Positions 1 through 5,543 of a stretch of 8,506 nucleotides of DNA are shown here, piece by piece; position 1 is the stretch's first letter; every line of letters begins with the position of its first letter. Below the pieces are notes generated by a model that ran no database searches, was not told where the DNA came from, and saw nothing but the letters and a program-made list of their open reading frames with translations. The position numbers were made by a program, and so were the translations under genes. This DNA comes from Acidobacteriota bacterium (GTDB lineage Bacteria; Acidobacteriota; Terriglobia; Acidiferrales; UBA7541), in contig PLZZ01000203.1 in NCBI GenBank assembly GCA_003153585.1, positions 12,724 to 21,229 on the forward strand, given 5' to 3'.

Positions 1-78
1 TTTCACGCCGGGTGACTGCGCGAACCCGCTCGCGCACATCACGAAACACGCTAGAACTAGTGCGCTGGCTCGAATCAT
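1..78 (-). CDS. N-terminus of an exported protein (signal peptide), cut by window edge
   Basis: Reading leftward from an ATG at 78-76, an open frame of 26 codons runs to the window edge. It begins MIRASALVLACFVMCASGFA and continues QSPGVK. This is a textbook Sec signal peptide: a short n-region with one Arg, a hydrophobic core of about 15 residues, and a small-residue end (G-F-A) before Gln that fits signal peptidase I cleavage after residue 20. A lipoprotein site at Cys11 or Cys15 is less likely, because the hydrophobic core continues past Cys11 and the residues before Cys15 do not form a lipobox. The frame has an upstream stop at 81-79, so translation must start here or at the internal Met14. 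A weak purine-rich stretch (GGGAAAG) lies about 7 bases before the ATG. The gene is divergent from waaA with 157 bp between starts. Nothing of the mature protein is visible, so its function is unknown. Confidence 0.62.
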   Translation of the reverse strand, partial: MIRASALVLACFVMCASGFAQSPGVK

Positions 79-118
79 CTATGGACTTTCCCGGCTTGCG
101 ACTTCGATGCTCGGTTTC

Positions 119-144
119 AGCGGGAAGTTGTGCATGTTCCCGCT
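119..144. repeat. Inverted repeat AGCGGGAA / TTCCCGCT in the divergent intergenic region
   Basis: An 8-bp perfect inverted repeat has arms at 119-126 and 137-144 around a 10-base spacer. It sits between the exported-protein gene and waaA, just upstream of the TATAAT at 154-159 and where a -35 element would lie. The position suits an operator for a dimeric regulator with arms about 1.7 helical turns apart centre to centre, or an RNA hairpin in the minus-strand leader. No T-run follows it, so it is not a terminator. The arm match is read directly from sequence; a function is inference. Confidence 0.45.
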
Positions 145-159
145 CGCTGCCACTATAAT
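128..159 (+). promoter_or_regulatory. Putative sigma70-type promoter for waaA
   Basis: A perfect TATAAT at 154-159 lies 76 bases before the waaA start. The -35 side is poor: TTGTGC at 128-133 matches but is 20 bp away, and the 17-bp position (131-136, TGCATG) matches badly. Transcription would begin near 166 and give a leader of about 70 bases. That leader contains a small palindrome, GTGCC-T-GGCAC, at 191-201. The same AT-rich block read on the minus strand gives TATTAT (160-155), so it might serve the divergent gene too. Confidence 0.42.
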
Positions 160-235
160 ACCTGCTTTGTGTGCGGAGTCGCTGCGGGAAGTGCCTGGCA
201 CGTACGGGCATCGCGAGTCGCCACAATGCCTTCCC

Positions 236-1648
236 ATGTACTTCCTATATCGAATTATCACGGCAGTCGGCATGCTCGTACTGGCGCCATACTTTGCGTT
301 GCGGGGCTGGCGGCGCGGCGAGCACTCCGGGGCTTTGCGCGAACGTCTCGGAATTCTGCCAACGGGCTTCGCGGCTGACGCAAGTGGCGCGGCGGTAGGC
401 AGTGCCGGAGATGCGCTCGGGGGCGGAGCAATTTGGATACACGCAGTTTCGGTGGGTGAAGTTCTCGCCGCAAAGCCCCTGGTGGAGGGGCTGAATCGCG
501 AGTTTCCGGGTCGGCCGATTTTCGTTTCCACCACGACGGAAACCGGGCAGCGACTCGCGCGCGAGCGATTACAATCCGCCAACGAAATATTTTATTTCCC
601 TCTCGACTGGGTGGTGCCGGTGCGCCGAGCTTTGCGCACGATTCGACCGGCACTCGTGATTGTGATGGAAACGGAGATTTGGCCCAATTTTTTGCGGGAA
701 GCCCGCCGCTCCGGTATTCCGGTGATTTTCGCGAACGCGCGCATCTCCGAAAGGTCCTTCTCCCGCTTCGAACGATGGAGATTTCTGCTTGGGGAATTTT
801 TCGAACGTACTCTTCGGGATGCGGAGTTATTTCTGGCGCAGAGTGAAGAAGACGCGAAGCGCCTGGTCAGTATGGGTGCGCTCGAAGACCGCGTGGAAAT
901 CACTGGCAACTTGAAGTATGACGTGGAACCGGCCGATATCGGAAGATTCGGCGCGTGGCTCGAAACGCAGATTCGGCAGCAAGAGCGCTGGCCGGTGCTC
1001 GTTGCCGGCAGCGTTGTGGAGGGAGAAGAACAGGCCGTGCTCGCAGGATACGACGCGGTACAGCGGCAATGGCGCCGAACGTTGCTAATACTTGCGCCTC
1101 GAAAGCCCGATCGATTTATCGCCGCGGGAGAAATTATCGCCGAAGGTGGTTGGAATACCGCTCGCCGAAGCCAACTGGACCTCAGTAAGCTCCTGGGCGA
1201 AAACACCGATGTGCTGGTCCTCGACTCGATTGGTGAGCTTGCAGGACTGTATTCGCTGGCGGATGCTGTGTTCGTGGGAGGCTCGCTGGTCCGCGCCGGT
1301 GGGCACAACATTTTAGAACCTGCATGCTTTTCGCGCCCGCCCGTTTTCGGAGCCTCGATGGAAAACTTCCGCGAGATGGCGGACCAGTTTCTCGATGCAC
1401 ATGCCGGCGTCCAAGTTGCGAACGGCGAGCAGTTGGGAAGAGTCTGGGTCCAATTGATTGAGGATAATGCCATGCGCGAACGAATGGGGAAGGCGGCGCG
1501 CGAATTATCAGAACGGAACCGCGGGGCGACGGCGCGCTCGCTGAAACGCATCATGGAGGTGATTGCCCAAAGCGAACGCTGTCACGATGGCGCTGCCGCC
1601 AATGGTGGAAATGCCGCCGAGGGCAATAAAAAGGGAAGCGCGGCGTGA
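236..1648 (+). CDS. waaA: 3-deoxy-D-manno-octulosonic acid (Kdo) transferase, GT30
   Basis: This enzyme transfers Kdo from CMP-Kdo to lipid IV-A at the cytoplasmic face of the inner membrane, the first step of LPS core assembly. The protein has 470 residues. Residues 1-25 (MYFLYRIITAVGMLVLAPYF...) form the N-terminal membrane anchor usual in the family. HAVSVGE (69-75) and METEIWPN (144-151) are the conserved N-domain motifs, both with the Glu residues implicated in catalysis. The C-domain shows GNLKYD (224-229), APRKPDRF (287-294), a glycine-rich GGSLVRAGGHNILEPA (348-363) and FGASMENF (371-378). The frame is open upstream to 107, but MYFLYR at 236 is the family start; no strong ribosome site precedes it. 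Family members usually have about 420-430 residues. The excess here is an Ala/Gly-rich insert near 42-64 and a low-complexity tail near 451-470. The stop overlaps the lpxK start. Confidence 0.96.
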   Translation: MYFLYRIITAVGMLVLAPYFALRGWRRGEHSGALRERLGILPTGFAADASGAAVGSAGDALGGGAIWIHAVSVGEVLAAKPLVEGLNREFPGRPIFVSTTTETGQRLARERLQSANEIFYFPLDWVVPVRRALRTIRPALVIVMETEIWPNFLREARRSGIPVIFANARISERSFSRFERWRFLLGEFFERTLRDAELFLAQSEEDAKRLVSMGALEDRVEITGNLKYDVEPADIGRFGAWLETQIRQQERWPVLVAGSVVEGEEQAVLAGYDAVQRQWRRTLLILAPRKPDRFIAAGEIIAEGGWNTARRSQLDLSKLLGENTDVLVLDSIGELAGLYSLADAVFVGGSLVRAGGHNILEPACFSRPPVFGASMENFREMADQFLDAHAGVQVANGEQLGRVWVQLIEDNAMRERMGKAARELSERNRGATARSLKRIMEVIAQSERCHDGAAANGGNAAEGNKKGSAA

Positions 1649-2682
1649 CACTGAAGGAATCACTCCTGTGGCCGCTGTCGTTACCCTACGGCCTTTTGGC
1701 GCTTCTCCGGGCCGGGGCATACCGGAAGGGAATTCTTCGCCAGCGCCGCTTACCTGGGGTTGTCATCAGCATCGGGAACCTGACAGTTGGCGGGACCGGC
1801 AAAACGCCAATGGTGCTATGGGTCGCTGAGCGCCTGCTTGCGGAAGGCAAAACCGTTGGAATCCTTACCCGAGGGTATCGAGGCAAAACTGTCGGAGTAT
1901 CCGCAAAGACTTCCCAAACGACGGGCCGCCCAAGCGTCTTTTCCACCAGCGATGAAGTACAACTTTTGCAATCTCGTTTAGGAGAACGCGTGTTACTCGG
2001 TGTCGGTGCAGATCGCTACAAGAGTGGCCTGGCACTTGCCGAAGGCGGCGTAAATTGGTTTATCCTCGACGATGGTTTTCAACATTTGCCGCTCGCGCGT
2101 AACGTCGACATCGTTTTGATCGACGCAAGCAAGCCTTTCGGCGGCGGACATTTGCTGCCGGCCGGGCGTTTGCGCGAGCCGCGCTCCGCGCTCGATCGCG
2201 CGGATTTGATCGTCATCACGCGCAGCAACCATGTCCCCGCAATCGAATCCGTCGTACGGCGCTATTCGGAAGCGCCCATTTTTTACGCCCACACCGAACT
2301 CGCTTCGATCTATTCGCCTGCCCGTCCACAATTCACCCTATCGGAAGCGCGCTCTAAAACACTTTTTGCGTTCTGCGGAATAGGCAATCCGGCCGCATTC
2401 ATTGCGGATCTGCGCGGTTGGGGTTTCCAAATTGCCGGCCATAGGTTTTTTCCCGACCATCATCGCTTTTCCAAATCCGACATCGCGGAGATTGAGAAAC
2501 ACGCCAGGAAGTCAGGGGCCACCGCTCTCATTTGCACGGAGAAGGATAAATTTAATTTGACGGAACCTCCTCCATCGATGGATCTTTGCATCTGCTCCAT
2601 TTCGCTACACCTGGACAAAGCAGATGATTTCTGGCAAGCCCTTATGAAGAAAGCGCAATCCCGCGTTGGCGATTCGCAGTGA
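1645..2682 (+). CDS. lpxK: Tetraacyldisaccharide 4'-kinase
   Basis: LpxK phosphorylates the 4' position of the tetraacyl disaccharide 1-phosphate to give lipid IV-A, the acceptor for WaaA, at the inner membrane. The protein has 345 residues, normal for the family. It begins with the membrane-associated SLPYGLL segment (12-18). SIGNLTVGGTGKTP (42-55) contains the P-loop with Lys53. Further motifs are TRGYRG (75-80), SDEVQLL (102-108, where GDEPxLL is usual), ILDDGFQH (140-147) with the paired Asp of the metal/nucleotide site, PAGRLREP (172-179), FCGIGNP (243-249), FFPDHHRFS (268-276) and TEKDKFNL (298-305). The start is GTG at 1645 in a GTGA overlap with the waaA stop, which implies translational coupling. 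The Pro-to-Val change in the DEP motif is a mild deviation beside an otherwise intact active site. Confidence 0.97.
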   Translation: MTLKESLLWPLSLPYGLLALLRAGAYRKGILRQRRLPGVVISIGNLTVGGTGKTPMVLWVAERLLAEGKTVGILTRGYRGKTVGVSAKTSQTTGRPSVFSTSDEVQLLQSRLGERVLLGVGADRYKSGLALAEGGVNWFILDDGFQHLPLARNVDIVLIDASKPFGGGHLLPAGRLREPRSALDRADLIVITRSNHVPAIESVVRRYSEAPIFYAHTELASIYSPARPQFTLSEARSKTLFAFCGIGNPAAFIADLRGWGFQIAGHRFFPDHHRFSKSDIAEIEKHARKSGATALICTEKDKFNLTEPPPSMDLCICSISLHLDKADDFWQALMKKAQSRVGDSQ

Positions 2683-2804
2683 GGTATCCGACGATGTTGG
2701 CGCGCGAAAAAATATGCGCGGATTGGCACCTTCACTGAGGCTGTGATACGTTCCGTCCTGTTGATGGGAAGTCGCGCATTCATTCCGAGATTCGAGGAGA
2801 TGTA
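2683..2804 (+). promoter_or_regulatory. 122-bp lpxK-rfaE1 spacer with possible internal promoter and strong ribosome site
   Basis: This is the only sizeable gap inside the LPS cluster. TTGGCA (2723-2728) is followed after 16 bp by GATACG (2745-2750), which is preceded by TGT like an extended -10, so a weak internal promoter for rfaE1 is possible. GAGGAGA (2794-2800) is a strong Shine-Dalgarno sequence 4 bases before the TTG at 2805 and decides that start. A CGCGC/GCGCG hairpin (2701-2705 with 2716-2720, 10-base AT-rich loop) follows the lpxK stop but has no T-run, so it is not a convincing intrinsic terminator. A 14-codon ATG frame (2694-2738) is probably chance. Confidence 0.33.
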
Positions 2805-3896
2805 TTGAACGCTCGGCCAAGAAAAACGAAGCGGCATTCGAGCGCCGCAGCTCGAGCCGCTGTGCGCACTACGGACGCCAGCGTAGACCTTACGCGCCTG
2901 CTCGACATCGTGGCTTCCTTCCCGCGGCAGACGATTTGCCTGGTGGGAGATTTTGTGCTCGACGAATTTGTCTCCGGTGAAATCTCGCGTATCTCGCGCG
3001 AGGCTCCCGTGCTGATTCTGCGGCATCGCCGCACCGAGGCTTATCCCGGCGGCGCCGCCAATGCCGTAAACAACCTCGCGGATCTTGGCGCGCGCGTTTT
3101 GCCCGTCGGCGTAGTGGGCGAAGACGAAGGCGGCAAGGCCTTGTTGGATTATTTCCGCCGAAAGCGAGTGAACGTATCCGGAATCCTTCGCACCCGCGAC
3201 TGGGTGACCTCCACGAAAACGCGTTATCTCGCTGGATGGACGCATACCACCGAGCAACAAGTTCTTCGTGTGGACCGCGAGCCTCGGGAAGAGCTGTCGG
3301 CGCGCATCCAGGATTCGGTTGAGCGCAAAGCTCGCCAGGCTGCGAGCCGCGCAGACGCGGTTCTCATTTCTGACTATGGTCTTGGAGCCGCGTCGCCGGC
3401 CCTCGTCCGCAAGCTTAGCGCGAAATGTATCACGCTCGACTCACGCTATCGATTGCTGAACTATCGCGATGCCGGAATTACGGCCGCAACGCCGAATGAA
3501 CCTGAGCTCGAAGCGGCTTATCACCTGGCCATCGGCACCGACGCGCGAAAGCTGGAAGAATTGGGCGCCCGCGCCTTGTCTGATCTGCGTCTCCAAGCTC
3601 TTCTAGTTACGCGCGGCAAGGATGGCATGGCCGTCTTTGAAAGCGGCGCTGGAAGGGGACCACACTCCCGCAACATTCCAATCTACGGTCCTGACACTCC
3701 CGTGGACGTTACCGGTGCGGGCGATACGGTCATCGCGGTTTTTACGCTGGCACTTGCAGCCGGGGCTTCCTACCTGGAAGCTGCTCATCTCGCGAATTAT
3801 GCAGGCGGAATCGTCGTGATGAAGCGTCGAACTTCAACTGTTACGCGGGCGGAACTCGAAGCCGTGTTGCGTCGCGAAGCCACAACCCAGCGCTGA
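2805..3896 (+). CDS. rfaE1: PfkB/ribokinase-family kinase, probable D-glycero-D-manno-heptose-7-phosphate kinase
   Basis: It probably phosphorylates C1 of heptose 7-phosphate in the ADP-heptose pathway, equivalent to the kinase half of HldE. The protein has 363 residues. Residues 1-25 are a basic, Ala-rich extension with no clear role. Then come VGDFVLDEFVSGEISRIS (47-64), EAPV (66-69), the sugar-site PGGAANAVNNLA (81-92), VGVVGEDEGG (101-110), SDYGLG (189-194), TPNEPELE (229-236), TRGKDGMAVF (269-278) and DVTGAGDTVIA (301-311), with catalytic Asp307 in the anion-hole GAGD. The start is TTG, chosen because GAGGAGA lies 4 bases upstream and no in-frame ATG is better placed. Deviations from textbook HldE are Leu for Lys in DYGKG (193), DSRYR (212-216) where DPKGR is usual, and MKRRTSTVT (339-347) for GKLGTATVS. 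A different sugar-phosphate substrate is therefore possible, though the rfaE2 neighbour 8 bases downstream supports heptose. Confidence 0.87.
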   Translation: MNARPRKTKRHSSAAARAAVRTTDASVDLTRLLDIVASFPRQTICLVGDFVLDEFVSGEISRISREAPVLILRHRRTEAYPGGAANAVNNLADLGARVLPVGVVGEDEGGKALLDYFRRKRVNVSGILRTRDWVTSTKTRYLAGWTHTTEQQVLRVDREPREELSARIQDSVERKARQAASRADAVLISDYGLGAASPALVRKLSAKCITLDSRYRLLNYRDAGITAATPNEPELEAAYHLAIGTDARKLEELGARALSDLRLQALLVTRGKDGMAVFESGAGRGPHSRNIPIYGPDTPVDVTGAGDTVIAVFTLALAAGASYLEAAHLANYAGGIVVMKRRTSTVTRAELEAVLRREATTQR

Positions 3897-3904
3897 ACAC
3901 TTTT

Positions 3905-4393
3905 ATGGACACCCGCGAAAAAATACTTTCACGCGAAGGCCTTCACGACGTCCTCGACGAGCATCGTCGTGCCGGCCGCAAAGTCGTGTTCGCCAATGGC
4001 GTTTTCGACTTGCTGCACGTGGGACACGTTCGTTATTTACAAGCTGCGCGCGAAGAAGGCGACTTGCTTGTGGTGGGCTTGAATTCCGATGCCAGCACCC
4101 GCACGTTGAAAGGCGCGGGCCGTCCCATCTTGACCGAGCGCGCGCGTGCTTCGCTCGTAGCGGCCGTGGCGGCGGTGGATTACGTTGTAGTTTTCGACGA
4201 ACTCGACGTCAATGCGCTGCTGCGCGAGTTTCAACCCGATGTGCATGCGAAAGGTACCGACTACACCGCCGATACCGTTCCCGAACGTGATTTGGCGGCG
4301 CTGCTGGGAATCCGCGTGGCAATCGTTGGCGACCCCAAAAACCATTCCACGCGCGATTTTCTCGCTCGGCTGCGCCACGAGAAAGATGCCTGA
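3905..4393 (+). CDS. rfaE2: D-glycero-beta-D-manno-heptose 1-phosphate adenylyltransferase
   Basis: This cytidylyltransferase-fold enzyme joins heptose 1-phosphate and ATP to give ADP-heptose and pyrophosphate in the cytosol. The protein has 162 residues, the size of the free-standing adenylyltransferase domain. FANGVFDLLHVGHVRYL (29-45) holds the HxGH nucleotide-binding signature at 38-41. GLNSDASTRTLKGAGRPI (58-75) and HAKGTDYTADTVPERD (114-129) are family motifs, and NHSTRDF (146-152) stands where G-x-STT-x-I is usual. The start ATG is 8 bases after the rfaE1 stop, with no clear Shine-Dalgarno, so it probably relies on translation from upstream. Kinase and transferase being separate genes, instead of one fused HldE, is a known alternative arrangement. 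Its stop overlaps by 8 bases the heptosyltransferase-like relic that begins at 4386. Confidence 0.95.
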   Translation: MDTREKILSREGLHDVLDEHRRAGRKVVFANGVFDLLHVGHVRYLQAAREEGDLLVVGLNSDASTRTLKGAGRPILTERARASLVAAVAAVDYVVVFDELDVNALLREFQPDVHAKGTDYTADTVPERDLAALLGIRVAIVGDPKNHSTRDFLARLRHEKDA

Positions 4394-4589
4394 GCAGCGA
4401 TTGTCTCTCCCGCGGCTCGGATCGTTGGGTGCCATCGTCCACGCGCTGACTGCCGCCTCGCCGGCGCCAAAGCCGCGATTTCGCGAAACGATTTCCCTCC
4501 TCCGCGCGTCTTACTCGCCTGCCATGCTTTCGACCACAGCGCACCAGGTTGTCGACGCAGTCGAGCGCCGCCTGAGGCTTTGTTCGTGA
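4386..4589 (+). pseudogene. Remnant of a GT9 (ADP-heptose:LPS) heptosyltransferase gene, internally deleted
   Basis: An open frame of 67 codons fills the gap between rfaE2 and the methyltransferase-like gene, overlapping the first by 8 bases and the second by 4. Residues 10-21 (RLGSLGAIVHAL) match the nearly invariant GT9 opening RLGSLGDIVHALP. The Asp serving as general base in E. coli WaaC is Ala here (residue 16, codon GCC at 4431-4433; GAC would restore Asp). After about residue 25 the text stops looking like the N-domain. Residues 42-64 (SYSPAMLSTTAHQVVDAVERRLR) instead resemble the family's C-terminal end, a Cys-containing loop and then a VxxAV helix, with the cysteines lost. A whole enzyme has about 330-350 residues, so roughly 280 codons are missing while the frame is intact. 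The location after rfaE1-rfaE2 is where a heptosyltransferase would be expected. It could still be translated as a coupling peptide, or be an assembly deletion. Recognition is by eye. Confidence 0.6.
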
Positions 4590-5161
4590 GCGAGCCAAGA
4601 AAATTCTGGATGCGCTGGCGCGTGCGCATTGGCTATCCCGTAGCGGTTCTCTATTGGTTGCTAGCCACGCCGACGCGCCATTGGATTGCGATCGGCGCGG
4701 CCGTCGCCGCTCTTGGATTGCTCGTTCGAGCAGCGGCCTCCGGGGAGTTGCGCAAGAATCAGGAACTGGCGACGTCCGGGATTTACTCTCGCACGCGAAA
4801 TCCGCTCTATCTTGGCAGTGCGATTCTCGCCGTCGGATTCATTATTGCCGGACATTCCCTGTGGGCCGGGCTGCTCGTCGCTCTTTATTTTTCCGTTTTT
4901 TATTACGCCGTGATGCGCAACGAAGAAGACGATCTGCGCGCAAAATTTGGCGTTGCATTCCAACAGTATTCCGCGAGCGTGCCGCTTTTCTTCCCGAAAG
5001 TCTTTAGCGCCGCGAGGCTTCCGTCGGAAAGCGAGCCCAAAAAGACTTTTTCGTGGCAACAATTCCGGCGTAACCGCGAGTACAAAGCGCTCATCGGAAC
5101 GATCGGCGCTCTTGCCATCGTATGGCTGCGGATGTGGTTGAGAGGGCGCTACGGGTATTAG
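4586..5161 (+). CDS. Isoprenylcysteine carboxyl methyltransferase (ICMT)-like integral membrane protein
   Basis: The protein has 191 residues and several hydrophobic segments, roughly 15-29, 33-50, 76-89 and 92-109, plus a C-terminal one near 168-184. The methyltransferase signature of the ICMT/PEMT superfamily is present: SGIYSRTRNPLYLGS (64-78), then MRNEEDDLRAKFGVAFQQYSAS (110-131), the E-E-x-x-L-x-x-x-F-G-x-x-(F/Y)-x-x-Y helix near the cofactor site, and VPLFFP (132-137). Such bacterial proteins are thought to methylate lipids or other small membrane substrates with S-adenosylmethionine; the substrate here cannot be told. The start is GTG at 4586, in a GTGA overlap with the upstream frame and 8 bases after GAGG (4574-4577). 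A TTG at 4580 is in frame but too close to that site. The residues after 140 (SAARLPSESEPKKTFSWQQF) are polar before the last helix. It is the last plus-strand gene of the LPS cluster. Confidence 0.85.
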   Translation: MSEPRKFWMRWRVRIGYPVAVLYWLLATPTRHWIAIGAAVAALGLLVRAAASGELRKNQELATSGIYSRTRNPLYLGSAILAVGFIIAGHSLWAGLLVALYFSVFYYAVMRNEEDDLRAKFGVAFQQYSASVPLFFPKVFSAARLPSESEPKKTFSWQQFRRNREYKALIGTIGALAIVWLRMWLRGRYGY

Positions 5162-5169
5162 ATTTGCCT

Positions 5170-5439
5170 TTACTGCAGGCGGTAGATGGCGTGCATCACG
5201 CGCTGAAACTTGGGCCTGTACAGCAGATCAAATGCGCGCTCTTTGCCGGGAAACATTTCCAACGCCACTCTGCGGGTCGCCGCAATCATACCCGAGGCTT
5301 CTTCCGGAGTTAAATCGCCCGCTGCAATCGATTCCAGGGTTAGCTGGACCAAAATGCGCAATCGCCGAATACGCCGGCTTTCGTCGTCAATTTGCGCCTG
5401 CGTGGGCCGGCAAACCGGGCTATTTTCAGTGGGTTCCAT
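5170..5439 (-). CDS. Small conserved-looking hypothetical protein, 89 aa
   Basis: I cannot name a family. The frame runs from ATG (5439-5437) to TAA (5172-5170) and gives a charged, predicted mostly helical, soluble protein without a signal peptide or membrane segment. An N-terminal polar stretch (1-20) leads into RRIRRLRILVQLTLESIAAG (22-41), then DLTPEEASGMIAATRRVALE (42-61), then FPGKERAFDLLYRPKFQRV (63-81) with an aromatic basic tail ending YRLQ. LTPEEA and FPGKE-x-x-F-x-x-LY-x-P-x-FxR look like constrained motifs and not like antisense noise, and the frame lies outside any larger gene. It converges on the methyltransferase-like gene with only 8 bases between stops and no terminator hairpin there. 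A clear ribosome site is lacking; AAGGA is about 16 bases upstream. Confidence 0.72.
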   Translation of the reverse strand: MEPTENSPVCRPTQAQIDDESRRIRRLRILVQLTLESIAAGDLTPEEASGMIAATRRVALEMFPGKERAFDLLYRPKFQRVMHAIYRLQ

Positions 5440-5466
5440 GACGGGTCTTGAAGAATCCTTCTAAGC

Positions 5467-5539
5467 CTCATTATGAGCTTGGCTCCCAAAGCGTGCAATA
5501 GTACTGTGGAACAGTGTTCTTGGATATTCCCCGGGGAAT
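5467..5539. promoter_or_regulatory. Divergent intergenic region with three palindromic sites and possible promoter
   Basis: The 104 bases between the divergent genes at 5439 and 5544 are rich in dyad symmetry. CTCAT-T-ATGAG is at 5467-5477. Two interlocked dyads follow, ACTGT-GGA-ACAGT at 5503-5515 and GAACA-G-TGTTC at 5509-5519. A perfect 14-bp palindrome, ATTCCCCGGGGAAT, is at 5526-5539. A weak sigma70-like pair for the plus-strand gene is TTGGCT (5479-5484) and TACTGT (5502-5507), 17 bp apart. The dyads would then flank or overlap the -10 and the leader, as operators often do. The symmetry is seen; regulation is inference. Confidence 0.4.
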
Positions 5540-5543
5540 TTAA

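Noticed and set aside
107..235. N-terminal extension of WaaA from the upstream ATG at 107
   Set aside because: The 43 extra residues would span the likely promoter and the inverted repeat, and WaaA proteins begin at the MYFLYR-like membrane anchor encoded from 236.
592..1554. Long antisense frame (320 codons) opposite waaA
   Set aside because: Its translation is Ser/Arg/Pro-rich with no domain pattern, and it mirrors the codon bias of waaA, which carries clear family motifs over the same stretch.
2701..2720. CGCGC/GCGCG hairpin after lpxK as an intrinsic terminator
   Set aside because: A 5-bp stem with a 10-base loop and no following T-run; the downstream genes continue in the same direction and pathway.
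2694..2738. 14-codon ATG frame as a leader peptide before rfaE1
   Set aside because: No ribosome site, no runs of a regulatory codon, and no attenuator-like hairpin pair follows it.
2460..3260. Antisense frame of 266 codons spanning the end of lpxK and the start of rfaE1
   Set aside because: It covers two well-supported genes and the intergenic gap, has no recognisable motif and has no ribosome site; it is a GC-driven shadow frame.
5503..5519. LexA-type SOS box
   Set aside because: The CTGT and ACAG half sites are only 3 to 5 bases apart instead of the E. coli 8-base spacing, and GAAC/GTTC is spaced 3 instead of 4 as in the Gram-positive box; no SOS gene adjoins it.
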